In this document: positions 35,493 through 44,892 of the stretch, one piece after another
Layout: every line of letters starts with the position of its first letter
Position numbering within the stretch: position 1 is the first letter of the stretch
Notes under the pieces: generated by a model
Told to the model about the DNA's origin: nothing
Seen by the model: the letters and a program-made list of their open reading frames with translations, nothing else
Databases searched by the model: none
Translations under genes and position numbers: made by a program
NCBI GenBank assembly: GCA_035726825.1
Contig: JALNTX010000002.1
Span: 124,001 to 188,000 of the forward strand
Source: Pseudocitrobacter sp913778145
GTDB lineage: Bacteria; Pseudomonadota; Gammaproteobacteria; Enterobacterales; Enterobacteriaceae
DNA length: 64,000 nt
Reading direction: 5' to 3'

Positions 35493-35510
35493 AATAAGCA
35501 TCAGAGACCA

Positions 35511-35538
35511 CAAAAAAGCCCGACAACATCGTCGGGCT
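35511..35538 (-). terminator. osmE terminator
   Basis: AGCCCGAC/GTCGGGCT stem (35517-35524, 35531-35538) followed on the minus strand by six T residues, 27 bp after the osmE stop. Confidence 0.88.
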
Positions 35539-35564
35539 TACGTAGTGCTCAGGGGAATGAACGA

Positions 35565-35906
35565 TTACTGTTTAGGTGCCTGCGGGTCGGTATCATACTC
35601 GGCACAGGTCTGGTAACCGGAGTTCATCACGTGGCCCGTATCGTCGAGGGCTACGAAGTAAGTCTCAGTTTTACCATCACGTTGACCCAAAATATAGGTC
35701 TGGCAGGTACCGCGCGCATGAATCATGCTCACTTCGGAAGACGGTTTACCTGCAATCTGCGCAACCTGGCTGCGCGACATACCTTTCTTAACATCTTTTA
35801 CCACCGGCTGGGTGAACTGATCTTTCGTGCGATCGTAAGTGGTACACCCGGCTAACATGGTCAGAGCTGCTGCTGCACCCAGAAATCCCGTAACGTACTT
35901 GTTCAT
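35565..35906 (-). CDS. osmE: osmotically inducible lipoprotein OsmE
   Basis: Lipoprotein of 113 residues with lipobox LAGC (Cys21) after a short signal peptide. The SmpA/OmlA-like fold includes VKKGMSRSQVAQIAGKPS. RpoS- and osmotically induced in E. coli, and known as a transcriptional activator of ntrL by its old description. Divergent from nadE, as in E. coli. Confidence 0.94.
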   Translation of the reverse strand: MNKYVTGFLGAAAALTMLAGCTTYDRTKDQFTQPVVKDVKKGMSRSQVAQIAGKPSSEVSMIHARGTCQTYILGQRDGKTETYFVALDDTGHVMNSGYQTCAEYDTDPQAPKQ

Positions 35907-36139
35907 AAAACATCCTCTTTGTTGTTTTGTGTAGTTTAAGCCTGGAATAAAGGATCTTATTTTTCAACCTCAAGCTGTAAATCGACCCGTTTTAAGAACA
36001 TTCTGCTGACAAAAAAGTAAGTGGCTGAATTGCACTAATTTACGTCACTTGGCGCGCCACGCCTTGTCGTTTCAGCCTCAAAGAGGTAGCTTTAAGGTCT
36101 TGTTCTGATGGGTATCGGCAACATCTTTTGGAGGGGTAA

Positions 36140-36967
36140 ATGAGTCTACAGCAGGAAATCATCCAGGCGCTTGGCGTGAAGCCACAGATTGACGTGCAAC
36201 AGGAGATCCGCCGCAGCGTCGATTTCCTGAAATCGTATCTGCAAACCTATTCGTTTATTAAATCGCTGGTACTGGGTATCAGCGGCGGCCAGGACTCCAC
36301 CCTCGCCGGCAAACTGTGCCAGCAAGCTATCAGCGAACTGCGTAAAGAGAGCGGTGATAATGCGTTGCAATTTATCGCCGTGCGTCTGCCGTTCGGCGTC
36401 CAGGCCGATGAGCAGGATTGCCAAGATGCCATTGCCTTTATTCAGCCGGATCGCGTACTAACCGTCAATATTAAAGGCGCCGTCCTCGCCAGCGAAGAAG
36501 CCCTGCGCGAAGCGGGTATTGAACTGAGCGACTTCGTGCGCGGGAACGAAAAAGCACGTGAACGCATGAAGGCCCAGTACAGCATCGCCGGGATGACCAA
36601 AGGTGTGGTGGTCGGCACCGACCACGCGGCAGAAGCAGTTACCGGTTTCTTTACCAAATACGGCGACGGCGGTACCGACATCAACCCGATTTTCCGTCTG
36701 AATAAGCGCCAGGGTAAACAACTGCTGGCCGCGCTGGGTTGCCCGGAGCATCTGTATCTGAAAGCGCCAACGGCTGACCTGGAAGACGATCGCCCTTCCC
36801 TGCCGGACGAAGTGGCGCTGGGCGTGACCTATGAAATCATCGATGACTATCTGGAAGGCAAACCCGTCGCGCCGGAGCAGGCGAAGATTATCGAAGGCTG
36901 GTACGTGAAAACGGAACATAAACGTCGCCCGCCGATTACGGTGTTTGACGATTTCTGGAAAAAATAA
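36140..36967 (+). CDS. nadE: NH3-dependent NAD+ synthetase
   Basis: Converts deamido-NAD (nicotinic acid adenine dinucleotide) to NAD with ATP and ammonia; last step of NAD synthesis. It has 275 residues. The PP-loop SGGQDST is at 48-54, and VGTDHAAEAVTGFFTKYGDGG is the conserved substrate loop. No glutaminase domain is present. TTGGAGG precedes the ATG. Confidence 0.97.
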   Translation: MSLQQEIIQALGVKPQIDVQQEIRRSVDFLKSYLQTYSFIKSLVLGISGGQDSTLAGKLCQQAISELRKESGDNALQFIAVRLPFGVQADEQDCQDAIAFIQPDRVLTVNIKGAVLASEEALREAGIELSDFVRGNEKARERMKAQYSIAGMTKGVVVGTDHAAEAVTGFFTKYGDGGTDINPIFRLNKRQGKQLLAALGCPEHLYLKAPTADLEDDRPSLPDEVALGVTYEIIDDYLEGKPVAPEQAKIIEGWYVKTEHKRRPPITVFDDFWKK

Positions 36968-36974
36968 CCTCCTC

Positions 36975-36994
36975 GCCCCGGTTTTTACCGGGGC
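36975..36994 (+). terminator. nadE terminator
   Basis: GCCCCGGT-TTTT-ACCGGGGC hairpin 8 bp after nadE, followed by ATCTTTTA. It lies between convergent genes. Confidence 0.8.
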
Positions 36995-36999
36995 ATCTT

Positions 37000-38973
37000 T
37001 TACCACCCGCCGCCGCCCCCACCACCCGAACCGCCGCCGGACGATCCTTCGTCAGATGAACCTGATCCGCTTGAATCCGATGATGACCCGTAATCATCAC
37101 TGGCGCTCGGCGTTGCGCGTGAAGATGAATGACAGCACCGATTAAAGTCGCTGATGGTGTTCCAGTCGGCATGGTTGTATACGCTCGATGCGCGCCCGCT
37201 ACGGGCAAGATGTTGCGCGAAGGTATTTGCCCAGGTTTTGCCGACGCCCAGCGCCAGCGCAATTGGCAGCAAACTTTCAAAGTGCGTTAGCAGTTGATCC
37301 GGCGGGAAAAGCGTCTCGTACCGATGTTTCTCCGCTGCGCTGATATAGCATTTCAGGCCTTTGGCAACTGCCAGTTCGTTTAAACCTCGCTGGGTGTAGC
37401 GCGGCGCACGCCAGGCAAACAGCAAACACAGAATAGCGGCGAGTAACACCGCACCGAAGTAGCCCGCGGGAACGGGTGTCGTCACCAGCACATTGAAAAA
37501 AAGACTGCCCATCCCAATTAGAAAAGGAGAGACCATCAGGAAAACCATGATGCCTGTCCTTCGCCGCGCCCCAGGGTGACAAAGGGAGGAAAGCGTAAAA
37601 CAGGCCAGCGCAATCCCTACGCCCACCACAATTATCGTTGGTAACGTCAGCGCCGCAACCTTAGCGCTAAACGTGGTACCGCACATCAATGGAATGAGCA
37701 TAGCTAGCCAGATTCCCCGCCAGAGCGCCTTACTCCACTTAAAAAACAGCTTATCTTCAAGGTCACGGTAGCGTTTCTCTGTCGCGTTTCGCGCCTGCTG
37801 CATCCGTTCCTGATGCGGCACGCTGATGTTCAGGCTTTTACGCTTGCCCCGGAATAAGACACTCAGCAAACTGCGGTCATCGGCATTTAATAACATCCTG
37901 CCGTCATCTGCTAAGCGGGTTAAAGAGAAATTATATTTGCCTGTTTTCCCCGACACGCTGGTATCTTTGCTTTTCCGGACCGTCAGCGTAACGGCACGTT
38001 TTCCCACCAGATCGAGCACATCGCTGCTAAAGACCACGTCATCATAAGCGCGCTGACAAAGAAATCGCAGATAGCCCGCCGTCATTGTGGGCGGATGTTC
38101 ATACAGCGGCACCACGGCGGGCATTTTCAGGCCAGCCGCAGAGACATTTTTCCAACGCCACCACAGAAAATATCCCACCAGCAGCAATAATGGCAGCCAT
38201 AACACCCACGTTTTGCTATCGGACAGCAGAAAATGAGCCCACGGGAAAAACACGTCTGGGTCGGGCGCATTCGCCAGCACCGTGCGTGGCCAGGTGTAAG
38301 CCACCGTTAACCCTTCACCTTCTGCCAGTGGCTTCCAGGTCAAAACGCTGCCATCAAGCAGGATAGTGGCGGCGTTATCTTTCGCACCACGCCTGCCGGT
38401 ATACACATCGATGGTGCTGAATCGGGTATCTCGCCCGTCCTGATTGAGGTTCGGGGCAGCGTCTGGCAGTTGCAGATGAAAACTGACGCGGCTAATCGGC
38501 CAGGCCCAGTGATTGCCGGTAACATTCCAGTAGAGTTCATCCCATGCCGGGAAGCGGCTGAAGTGATTTTTGACTCGATAATGAATGATGTAGTGATGGA
38601 TAGCAGAACGCAGAATCTGATCGTCCCGACCAATTCGCAGGGTTAACGTGCGTGCCGTACGTTCCTCGGAATAAGGTTCTATCATACCGTCGCGGGTGAC
38701 GGATGTTATCTGATAATCAACGTTAAACGATTTGCCGTCGGCTCGCCCCCATACCAGCGGGAGCGTGCGAAAAATACCGCGTCGGATAGTTTGCCCCAGG
38801 GCGACCACCGCGATTTTCTCTTCAACCTCCATGCTGCCATCGGCATTAAAGCTCGCGCGTGAATCAAAATCAGCAATGTGCTCATACATGTCATTCGGCG
38901 TAATGGTTTCACTGGCATAGCCGAGAGGGATGCTGACACAAAGTAAAAAAAGCAAACCAATCATCATGTCCAT
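37000..38973 (-). CDS. DUF2207 membrane protein, YciQ-like
   Basis: About 657 residues. A signal peptide (1-20) is followed by an extracytoplasmic DUF2207 domain (VVALGQTIRRGIFRTLP, ELYWNVTGNHWAWPI), a membrane helix at 255-274, a cytoplasmic stretch, and further hydrophobic helices. The last 30 residues are Ser/Gly-rich and end in a run of Gly followed by Trp. Such tails are common in this family. Function is unknown. E. coli YciQ is of the same family but lies between yciO and rluB, where this window has no gene. In K-12 cho and ves occupy this interval. The start is uncertain: 38973 gives a proper signal peptide, and the longer frame from 39090 runs into the spy terminator. Confidence 0.88.
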   Translation of the reverse strand: MDMMIGLLFLLCVSIPLGYASETITPNDMYEHIADFDSRASFNADGSMEVEEKIAVVALGQTIRRGIFRTLPLVWGRADGKSFNVDYQITSVTRDGMIEPYSEERTARTLTLRIGRDDQILRSAIHHYIIHYRVKNHFSRFPAWDELYWNVTGNHWAWPISRVSFHLQLPDAAPNLNQDGRDTRFSTIDVYTGRRGAKDNAATILLDGSVLTWKPLAEGEGLTVAYTWPRTVLANAPDPDVFFPWAHFLLSDSKTWVLWLPLLLLVGYFLWWRWKNVSAAGLKMPAVVPLYEHPPTMTAGYLRFLCQRAYDDVVFSSDVLDLVGKRAVTLTVRKSKDTSVSGKTGKYNFSLTRLADDGRMLLNADDRSLLSVLFRGKRKSLNISVPHQERMQQARNATEKRYRDLEDKLFFKWSKALWRGIWLAMLIPLMCGTTFSAKVAALTLPTIIVVGVGIALACFTLSSLCHPGARRRTGIMVFLMVSPFLIGMGSLFFNVLVTTPVPAGYFGAVLLAAILCLLFAWRAPRYTQRGLNELAVAKGLKCYISAAEKHRYETLFPPDQLLTHFESLLPIALALGVGKTWANTFAQHLARSGRASSVYNHADWNTISDFNRCCHSSSRATPSASDDYGSSSDSSGSGSSDEGSSGGGSGGGGGGGW

Positions 38974-39070
38974 ACGCAGCGTTCCCGATGTTCCGTATCC
39001 TGATAAACATCGTACTCCAGCCGAACATGCGAGACGAGGTAAGCGGCCCTCTTTCAGAATCCATAAAGAA

Positions 39071-39123
39071 AAACCGCCGGACTTGCCCACAGCCTCTAAG
39101 GGCGTATGAGCAGGTCCGGCGGT
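39071..39123 (-). terminator. spy terminator
   Basis: Long stem ACCGCCGGAC/GTCCGGCGGT (39073-39082, 39114-39123), extended by further pairs toward a branched loop, and followed by TTTTTC on the minus strand. It begins 20 bp after spy. Confidence 0.85.
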
Positions 39124-39142
39124 CTTAAGTCAGTTAGCTGAG

Positions 39143-39631
39143 TTATTCAGCAGGTACCGGCATTTTACCTTCTGGCGCATGACGTTCTGTCAGACGCTTC
39201 TCAAAATTAGCATTAAACTGTTTTTTCTGCTCCGGCGTTAAGATGTTGTAGATCTTGTTCTGGGTTTCCATATGAGACAGCATCATCTCTTTACGCTCGG
39301 TATCCATTTTGTCGATCTGCGCCTGTGCTTTCGCTTTATCGAAGCTGTCGCTGGCGATCAGGTCATGCATCGCGCGGCGGTTATCCTGCATTTTGTCGTG
39401 TTCCGCTTTCTTGATGTCGCGGATCTGCTGTTTCTGTGCATCGGTCAGATTCAGTCCCTGGAACATCATCATGTCATGCTGACGCGGACCCGGTTTGCCT
39501 TTGTGGTGATGCATCATGGTTTTGCCATCCGGCTGAGCGGCTGGGGTCGTAGAAGTATCGGCGGCGTGTGCCAGGTTAGCCGCGCCCAGAGCCAGAGTAG
39601 AGGCAACAAACAGTGCAGTCATCTTTTTCAT
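39143..39631 (-). CDS. spy: periplasmic ATP-independent chaperone Spy
   Basis: Envelope-stress chaperone, cradle-shaped and all-helical, induced by Cpx and Bae in E. coli. It has 162 residues. The signal peptide ends AHA|AD. The two LTxxQ motifs are LNLTDAQKQQI and NILTPEQKKQF. The region after the signal peptide has a His/Met-rich segment (KTMMHHHKGK). ATGs at 39634 and 39631 are both possible; AAGGA spacing favours the second. Confidence 0.95.
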   Translation of the reverse strand: MKKMTALFVASTLALGAANLAHAADTSTTPAAQPDGKTMMHHHKGKPGPRQHDMMMFQGLNLTDAQKQQIRDIKKAEHDKMQDNRRAMHDLIASDSFDKAKAQAQIDKMDTERKEMMLSHMETQNKIYNILTPEQKKQFNANFEKRLTERHAPEGKMPVPAE

Positions 39632-39894
39632 CATTAATTCCTTACTTTGAAGTTCTTATTTACGGCGCGTTGCCGTGTTGACGAGATTAACTTTACGGGG
39701 TTTATCGTCAATTAATCAGAGCGTGCGTAAAACAATGAAAGTGTAAAAAACAATTTTACGCCAATTGTGAAGGAATTAAGGAAAAATAATGGAGAGTTGC
39801 AACAAGAATAAACAAAGCACTGATTACGAAGGGAATATGGAGAAGTATAAAACAGCACTGATGATTAATAAAGCAGTTTGTTCGGAATAATCTG

Positions 39895-40023
39895 TATCCC
39901 CGTCATAATTCAGGTTGCCTGTGCGTTGGCTGCACTCGCTCACCCCAGTCACGTACTTGTGTACGCTCCTGGGGATTTACTCGTTTGCCGCCTTCATGCA
40001 ACTCGAATTATTTAGGGGATATA
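39895..40023 (-). repeat. ERIC (IRU) element
   Basis: A 129-bp element in the spy-astE gap. On the minus strand it contains AATCCCCAGGAGCGTACACA and GTGACTGGGGTGAGCG, matching the central inverted repeat of the enterobacterial repetitive intergenic consensus. The ends TATCCCC/GGGGATA are also ERIC-like. The 39915-40121 reading frame across it is not a gene. Confidence 0.9.
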
Positions 40024-40046
40024 AAAATGAACAAGCAAGAAAAATA

Positions 40047-40072
40047 ATACCGCTGCGTTACCTCAGCGGTAT
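40047..40072 (-). terminator. ast operon terminator
   Basis: ATACCGCTG/CAGCGGTAT stem with an 8-nt loop, followed on the minus strand by TTATTTTTC; 8 bp after the astE stop. Confidence 0.85.
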
Positions 40073-40079
40073 CGACATA

Positions 40080-41051
40080 TTAACCGCAGCGCTCCAGCAT
40101 CAGCCCCGCCCGAAGCCCTAACGCGACATCAGGGTTTGGAAACAGCACATATTCACAGGGCTTCTCCACCACGTAACGCGTGTCGCCATCTTCCGCGAGC
40201 AGCGTACCGCGCGCAAACGGGGTAAAGTTAAGCGTCTGCGCCGACATATAAAGATGGAAGTCTTCGCTACGTCGGGTAATTTGCTGCACAACACGATAGC
40301 GAAGCGGCGCGTCCGGAGAACCGCCTCCCCACTCGCCTGCCAGCAAATACGCCAGTTGCTGCTGCGTCAGCGCAAATCGGGAGAGATCGTTGTGACCAAA
40401 CGGTAGCGCCTTCCCCAGCTCCAGCGTACAGGCCAGCGCCGAAAAGCGTTCACAACTGTAATGCGTAAAGGTCCCGCCTGGCGTTTGATGGAACACCAGC
40501 GCCTGCAGGCCTGCGCGCCCAAGCCAGTTGAGGAAATTATCATCCCACGGCCCCTCACGCGCAGGCAGCACGCCGAAACGGACATGATGCGAGCCACGGA
40601 TCGCCGTATGCAGGTCAAGATGCCAGCGCACGTTCTCCGCCGGATGCGCATCATAAAACGTCGCCAACGCCTGCTCAAGCTGTGCGGCTCTGACTGTCTC
40701 ATCGGAAGGCGTGAAGTGCCGCCAGCGCTCGCCAAACATACGGTTCATATCGCTGTGGATATAGCGCCGATTATTTCGCAGCGCGGGAGGATTGCCCAGA
40801 ATTACCAGCAGCCGCCAGCGCAGAATAATACTTCCAGCCAACAGCCCGGCAAGCAGCGCATCCACAATTTCTACCGGCGCGGTTTCGTTACCGTGGACAC
40901 CTGCTGAGATCACCAGCGAGCGTCGGCACGGCTGATAAGGCGTCAGTTCAAGAATTCCGGCCCCCAGCCAGCGCCAGTAGAATGACGGCCCCTCGCCCTG
41001 TAATGTTTCCGGCTGCGTTCCCGCCAGCGTTAGCGGTAAAAAATGGCGCAT
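40080..41051 (-). CDS. astE: succinylglutamate desuccinylase
   Basis: Zinc hydrolase that releases glutamate and succinate from N-succinylglutamate, the last step of the arginine succinyltransferase pathway. It has 323 residues. Metal ligands are seen in VHGNETAP (His, Glu) and in HLDLHTAIRGSHH. It belongs to the AspA/AstE family of M14-like enzymes. It lies 9 bp after astB. Confidence 0.95.
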   Translation of the reverse strand: MRHFLPLTLAGTQPETLQGEGPSFYWRWLGAGILELTPYQPCRRSLVISAGVHGNETAPVEIVDALLAGLLAGSIILRWRLLVILGNPPALRNNRRYIHSDMNRMFGERWRHFTPSDETVRAAQLEQALATFYDAHPAENVRWHLDLHTAIRGSHHVRFGVLPAREGPWDDNFLNWLGRAGLQALVFHQTPGGTFTHYSCERFSALACTLELGKALPFGHNDLSRFALTQQQLAYLLAGEWGGGSPDAPLRYRVVQQITRRSEDFHLYMSAQTLNFTPFARGTLLAEDGDTRYVVEKPCEYVLFPNPDVALGLRAGLMLERCG

Positions 41052-41060
41052 GGCAGCTCC

Positions 41061-42386
41061 TTATTGCTGGAAATCATAGACCGATCCCAGTTGTAGAATT
41101 TGCGTAAGACGATCGAGCGCCTCGCGCCCTTCGCGCAATAGCTGCGGGTCTGCGAGGTCAGCCTGCGTCAGGCGGTCGCGGTAATAGCGATCCACCCAGT
41201 CATTCAGCGTGGCAAACAGGTTGTCATTCATCAGCACCGCCGGATTGACTGCACGATACTCCGCTTCCGTCAGCACCACGCGCAGGCGCAAACAGGCCGG
41301 GCCGCCGCCGTTAGCCATACTTTCTCGCAAATCAAAAACCTTCAGTTCGCTGATGGGGTTATCCTGCGCCAGTAATCCGTTCAGATAGCGCCAGACGCGC
41401 GGGTTCGTCTCGCATTCCGCCGGTAGGACCAGCAGCATGCTGCCATCTGGTTTAGACAATAATTGGCTATTAAACAGATAAGTGGCGACCGCGTCCGCGA
41501 CCGTGACGCGCGATGTCGGGACTTCAATGGGCGCAAAGCCGGGTATCCGGCGAGCCAGTTCTGCCATCAATGCAGGCTGATTAACAAACGCCTGCTCGTG
41601 GCAGAACAGTACCTGGCGGTTACTCACCGCGATGACATCATTGTGGAAGACACCCTGATCGATAACCGCCGGGTTTTGCCGGGCAAACAGCAGTTGGTTA
41701 GGATTCACCTGATTCAGGCGCGCTACCGCTTCACTGGCGGCGAGAGTTTGACGCGCAGGATACCGCTGGGGCTGCGTCTCCTGCCGTTCATCACGGCCAT
41801 AGACAAATAATTGCAGGCCCGGCTGGCCGTAGTCGCCGCCCAACCGGTTATGGTTTGCCGCACCCTCATCGCCGAACATCGCCACCTGAGGAAGCGCGGG
41901 ATGTACCGCAAAACGACTTTCATCAGCAAAAATCGCCCGCAGCAACGCCTCTGTTGTCGGTGCTTCAGTGGCGCGATGGAATTTATTATTCAGGTTAGCC
42001 ACGGTCAGATGCACGCGTCCATCCAGCGTATCCGCCGACGGTGCCACCGTCGCCGCATTGGCAACCCACATGGATGACGCGGAACTTGCCGCACTCAGCA
42101 ACTGTGGCGCCTGCGCGGCGACTTTCGCCACCACCTGCTCATCATTGCCGTCAAACCCCAGTTGGCGCAACACGCTGACGTTGGGGCGCGCCTGCGGAGG
42201 AATAATCCCCTGCTTAAAGCCCGCGTCTGCCAGCGCTTTCATTTTCAAAAGCCCTTGTTTAGCCGCCCGTTGCGGGTTCGATACCTGAAACTGATTGCGC
42301 GTCGAGGCTTCATTACCGAATGATAACCCGGCGTAATGGTGCGTCAGGCCCGGCAGGCCATCAAAGTTGACCTCCCAGGTGTTCAT
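41061..42386 (-). CDS. astB: N-succinylarginine dihydrolase
   Basis: Second enzyme of the ast pathway; turns succinylarginine into succinylornithine, two ammonia and CO2. It has 441 residues of the pentein fold. Catalytic Cys365 lies in NGGGPACLRLRV. The start overlaps the astD stop (4 bp). Confidence 0.96.
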   Translation of the reverse strand: MNTWEVNFDGLPGLTHHYAGLSFGNEASTRNQFQVSNPQRAAKQGLLKMKALADAGFKQGIIPPQARPNVSVLRQLGFDGNDEQVVAKVAAQAPQLLSAASSASSMWVANAATVAPSADTLDGRVHLTVANLNNKFHRATEAPTTEALLRAIFADESRFAVHPALPQVAMFGDEGAANHNRLGGDYGQPGLQLFVYGRDERQETQPQRYPARQTLAASEAVARLNQVNPNQLLFARQNPAVIDQGVFHNDVIAVSNRQVLFCHEQAFVNQPALMAELARRIPGFAPIEVPTSRVTVADAVATYLFNSQLLSKPDGSMLLVLPAECETNPRVWRYLNGLLAQDNPISELKVFDLRESMANGGGPACLRLRVVLTEAEYRAVNPAVLMNDNLFATLNDWVDRYYRDRLTQADLADPQLLREGREALDRLTQILQLGSVYDFQQ

Positions 42387-43861
42387 GATGCACTCTCCTG
42401 GTTGAAATCAAGCCCGGGGTTAAGACTCTGTGGCAGCGCGATGTTCGGTGACTCCAGGCTTGCCATTGGCCAGGCGCAGTAATCTGCAGCGTACCATGCG
42501 CCCGGACGATGATTCCCCGAGGCGCCTGCGCCGCCAAACGGCGCGGTGCTTGCGGCTCCGGTGAGCGGCTTATTCCAGTTCACGATTCCCGCACGCGCTT
42601 CGAGCAGCAGGCGATCGAATTTTTCCCGGTCGGGCGAAATTAACCCGCTTGCCAGGCCATAGCGGGTGTTGTTGGCAAGGGCAATTGCTTCATCGAAATC
42701 GTCGTAGCGCCACACGCACAGCAACGGGCCAAAGACTTCGTCATCGGGCACGTCACTCACTTCCGTGAGGTCGACAATGCCTGGCGTAAGCAGTGACGTA
42801 CCGCTTTGCAATAAGCGCGGCTCAAGCAGGGTTACGCCCCCGTTCGCCACATGCTGCAACCACGCCTGATGCACCTGCTGCGCGGCCTGCGGCGAAATTA
42901 CCCCCCCCATAAACGGTTGCGGCTCTGCATCCCATGCAGCGGGAATAATACGTTGTGCAACCGTCACCAGTCGGCGTAAAAAAGCATCGCCGCGATCGCC
43001 ACGACTTACCAGCAGGCGTCGGGCACAGGTACAACGCTGCCCGGCGGTAATAAAGGCCGACTGGATCGTCAGATGTACCGCTGCATCAACATCCTCTGGC
43101 TCGTCCACGATAAGCGGGTTGTTGCCCCCCATCTCAAGGGCGAGTATTTTCTGCGGCTGCCCAGCCAGCTGGCGATGCAGGTGAAAACCGGTGTGGGTGC
43201 TGCCGGTGAAAAGCAGCCCATCAATACCCGGATCGCTGCTTAAGGCTTCTCCGGTTTCCCGACCGCCCTGCACCAGATTCAGCACGCCCGGCGGCAGCCC
43301 GGCTTCCTGCCATAATTTCATCACCACTTCACCGCTCAGCGGCGTCTGCTCGCTGGGTTTAAAGACCACCGTGTTGCCCGCCAGCAGAGCCGGAACGATA
43401 TGCCCATTCGGTAAATGCCCTGGGAAGTTATAGGGGCCGAACACCGCCAGCACGCCGTGCGGCCGATGACGCAATGTCGCCGCGCCGTCTGGCATCTCCG
43501 TATGCTGCTCGCCGGTTCGGGCGTGGTACGCGCGCACGGAAATGGCGATTTTATTGATCATCGCCGCCACTTCCGTCGCGGCTTCCCAGCGTGGCTTGCC
43601 CGTTTCACTGGCGATAATCTCGGTCAGCGACGCTTTACGCGTTTCGAGCAACTGGGCGAAGGTTTCGGCAATGCGTTGGCGTAATTCGAACGGTTCACGC
43701 GCCCAGCTGGGAAACGCCTTCCGGGCGGCAGCCACCGCCTGAGCGACCTGACCCGGATCGGCATCACGTCCCTGCCAAAGCATTTGCTGGGTGACCGGGT
43801 TGGTTTTCTCCCGCGCCTGCCCGAGCCCGTCGAGCCATTCACCACCAATCCATAAAGTCAT
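42383..43861 (-). CDS. astD: succinylglutamate-semialdehyde dehydrogenase
   Basis: NAD-dependent aldehyde dehydrogenase of the ast pathway, 492 residues as in E. coli. GPYNFPGHLPNGH and FTGSTHTG form the cofactor region, the catalytic Glu is in ALEMGGNNPLI and the Cys in TAGQRCTCARR. Start 43861 has GAGGAG upstream and overlaps astA (ATGA). Confidence 0.96.
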   Translation of the reverse strand: MTLWIGGEWLDGLGQAREKTNPVTQQMLWQGRDADPGQVAQAVAAARKAFPSWAREPFELRQRIAETFAQLLETRKASLTEIIASETGKPRWEAATEVAAMINKIAISVRAYHARTGEQHTEMPDGAATLRHRPHGVLAVFGPYNFPGHLPNGHIVPALLAGNTVVFKPSEQTPLSGEVVMKLWQEAGLPPGVLNLVQGGRETGEALSSDPGIDGLLFTGSTHTGFHLHRQLAGQPQKILALEMGGNNPLIVDEPEDVDAAVHLTIQSAFITAGQRCTCARRLLVSRGDRGDAFLRRLVTVAQRIIPAAWDAEPQPFMGGVISPQAAQQVHQAWLQHVANGGVTLLEPRLLQSGTSLLTPGIVDLTEVSDVPDDEVFGPLLCVWRYDDFDEAIALANNTRYGLASGLISPDREKFDRLLLEARAGIVNWNKPLTGAASTAPFGGAGASGNHRPGAWYAADYCAWPMASLESPNIALPQSLNPGLDFNQESAS

Positions 43862-44892
43862 ATTTTTTTCTCCTCGGGGCAAAGGCGCACCAGGCGAACG
43901 CTATCACCGGCGCGACATTTCAGGGCATCCAGCTGTTGGGCGTTGAGTAACAGCTTGTCGCAATGGGGATCCGCCGCCACCAGCATGGCGCGGAAGTGTT
44001 GGTACTGTTCGTTAGCCACCAGGCAGACAGGCAGCTCGCCCGGCGCGGGTTGGCCTTCCGCCACCGTCACCAGGCGGCTTTTGCGGATCGCGCGGATACG
44101 GTCCAAATCGCATTCCAGGGTCGGGCCGCCATCGAAAATATCGACGTAATCACGGTAGCGAAAACCCTCTTTTTCCAGCACCTTACGCGCAGGCGCGGTT
44201 TGCGGGTGTACCTGGCCAATCACCGCGCGAGCCTCGTCGGGCAAAAAATCGGTATAAATCGGATGCTTCGGCATCAGTTCAGCAATAAATGCCTTTTGAC
44301 CCGTGCCGCAAAGATAATCCGCGCGAGAAAAATCCATGGAGAAGAAGCGCTTACCCAGAGCATCCCAGAAGGGTGAATAGCCGTGGTCATCAATCACACC
44401 GCGCATCTCTGCCACGACTTTCTCGCTGAATCGATCGCGGAAGGCCGCCATAAACAGAAAACGCGCTTTCGAGAGCAGATAACCGTTGTTCTCTTTGCGC
44501 CATTCGGGGTCGAGGAACAGGCTACATAATTCGCTACTGCCAGTGTGATCGTTACTTAAGAAAAGGGTTGGCAGCGCGTTGTAGACGTTCAGTTCTTTTG
44601 AGGCATGCACCAGCGTTCCAACCCGATAGTTGTACCAGGGATCGTTCAGCCCCACCGCAACCTCAATGGCGCAAATGCCCACCACGCTGCCGCTTTCACT
44701 CTCTTCGAGCACGAAAACGTAACCCTGTTCGCTGCGCGCAAGCGCCCCCTGCCAGGTCGCCAGCGACCGGGTGATGCGGGCCGCCAGCGTGGATTCATCT
44801 GCGGGGAGCGAGGTCAGCCCTCCGCCTGTCTTTCCCGCTAAGTGAAGCAGGCCAGGCAGGTCTTCATGTTCAATTGGACGGATGATCATCAT
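43858..44892 (-). CDS. astA: arginine N-succinyltransferase
   Basis: First pathway enzyme; succinylates arginine using succinyl-CoA. It has 344 residues of GNAT-like fold. Conserved segments are KTGGGLTSLP, NDPWYNYRVGTLVHASKEL and GFRYRDYVDIFDGGPTLECD. It overlaps astC by 4 bp and astD by 4 bp, indicating translational coupling. Confidence 0.96.
   Translation of the reverse strand: MMIIRPIEHEDLPGLLHLAGKTGGGLTSLPADESTLAARITRSLATWQGALARSEQGYVFVLEESESGSVVGICAIEVAVGLNDPWYNYRVGTLVHASKELNVYNALPTLFLSNDHTGSSELCSLFLDPEWRKENNGYLLSKARFLFMAAFRDRFSEKVVAEMRGVIDDHGYSPFWDALGKRFFSMDFSRADYLCGTGQKAFIAELMPKHPIYTDFLPDEARAVIGQVHPQTAPARKVLEKEGFRYRDYVDIFDGGPTLECDLDRIRAIRKSRLVTVAEGQPAPGELPVCLVANEQYQHFRAMLVAADPHCDKLLLNAQQLDALKCRAGDSVRLVRLCPEEKKI

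Noticed and set aside
39915..40121. 68-residue ORF between spy and astE
   Set aside because: It lies across the ERIC repeat and the ast terminator.
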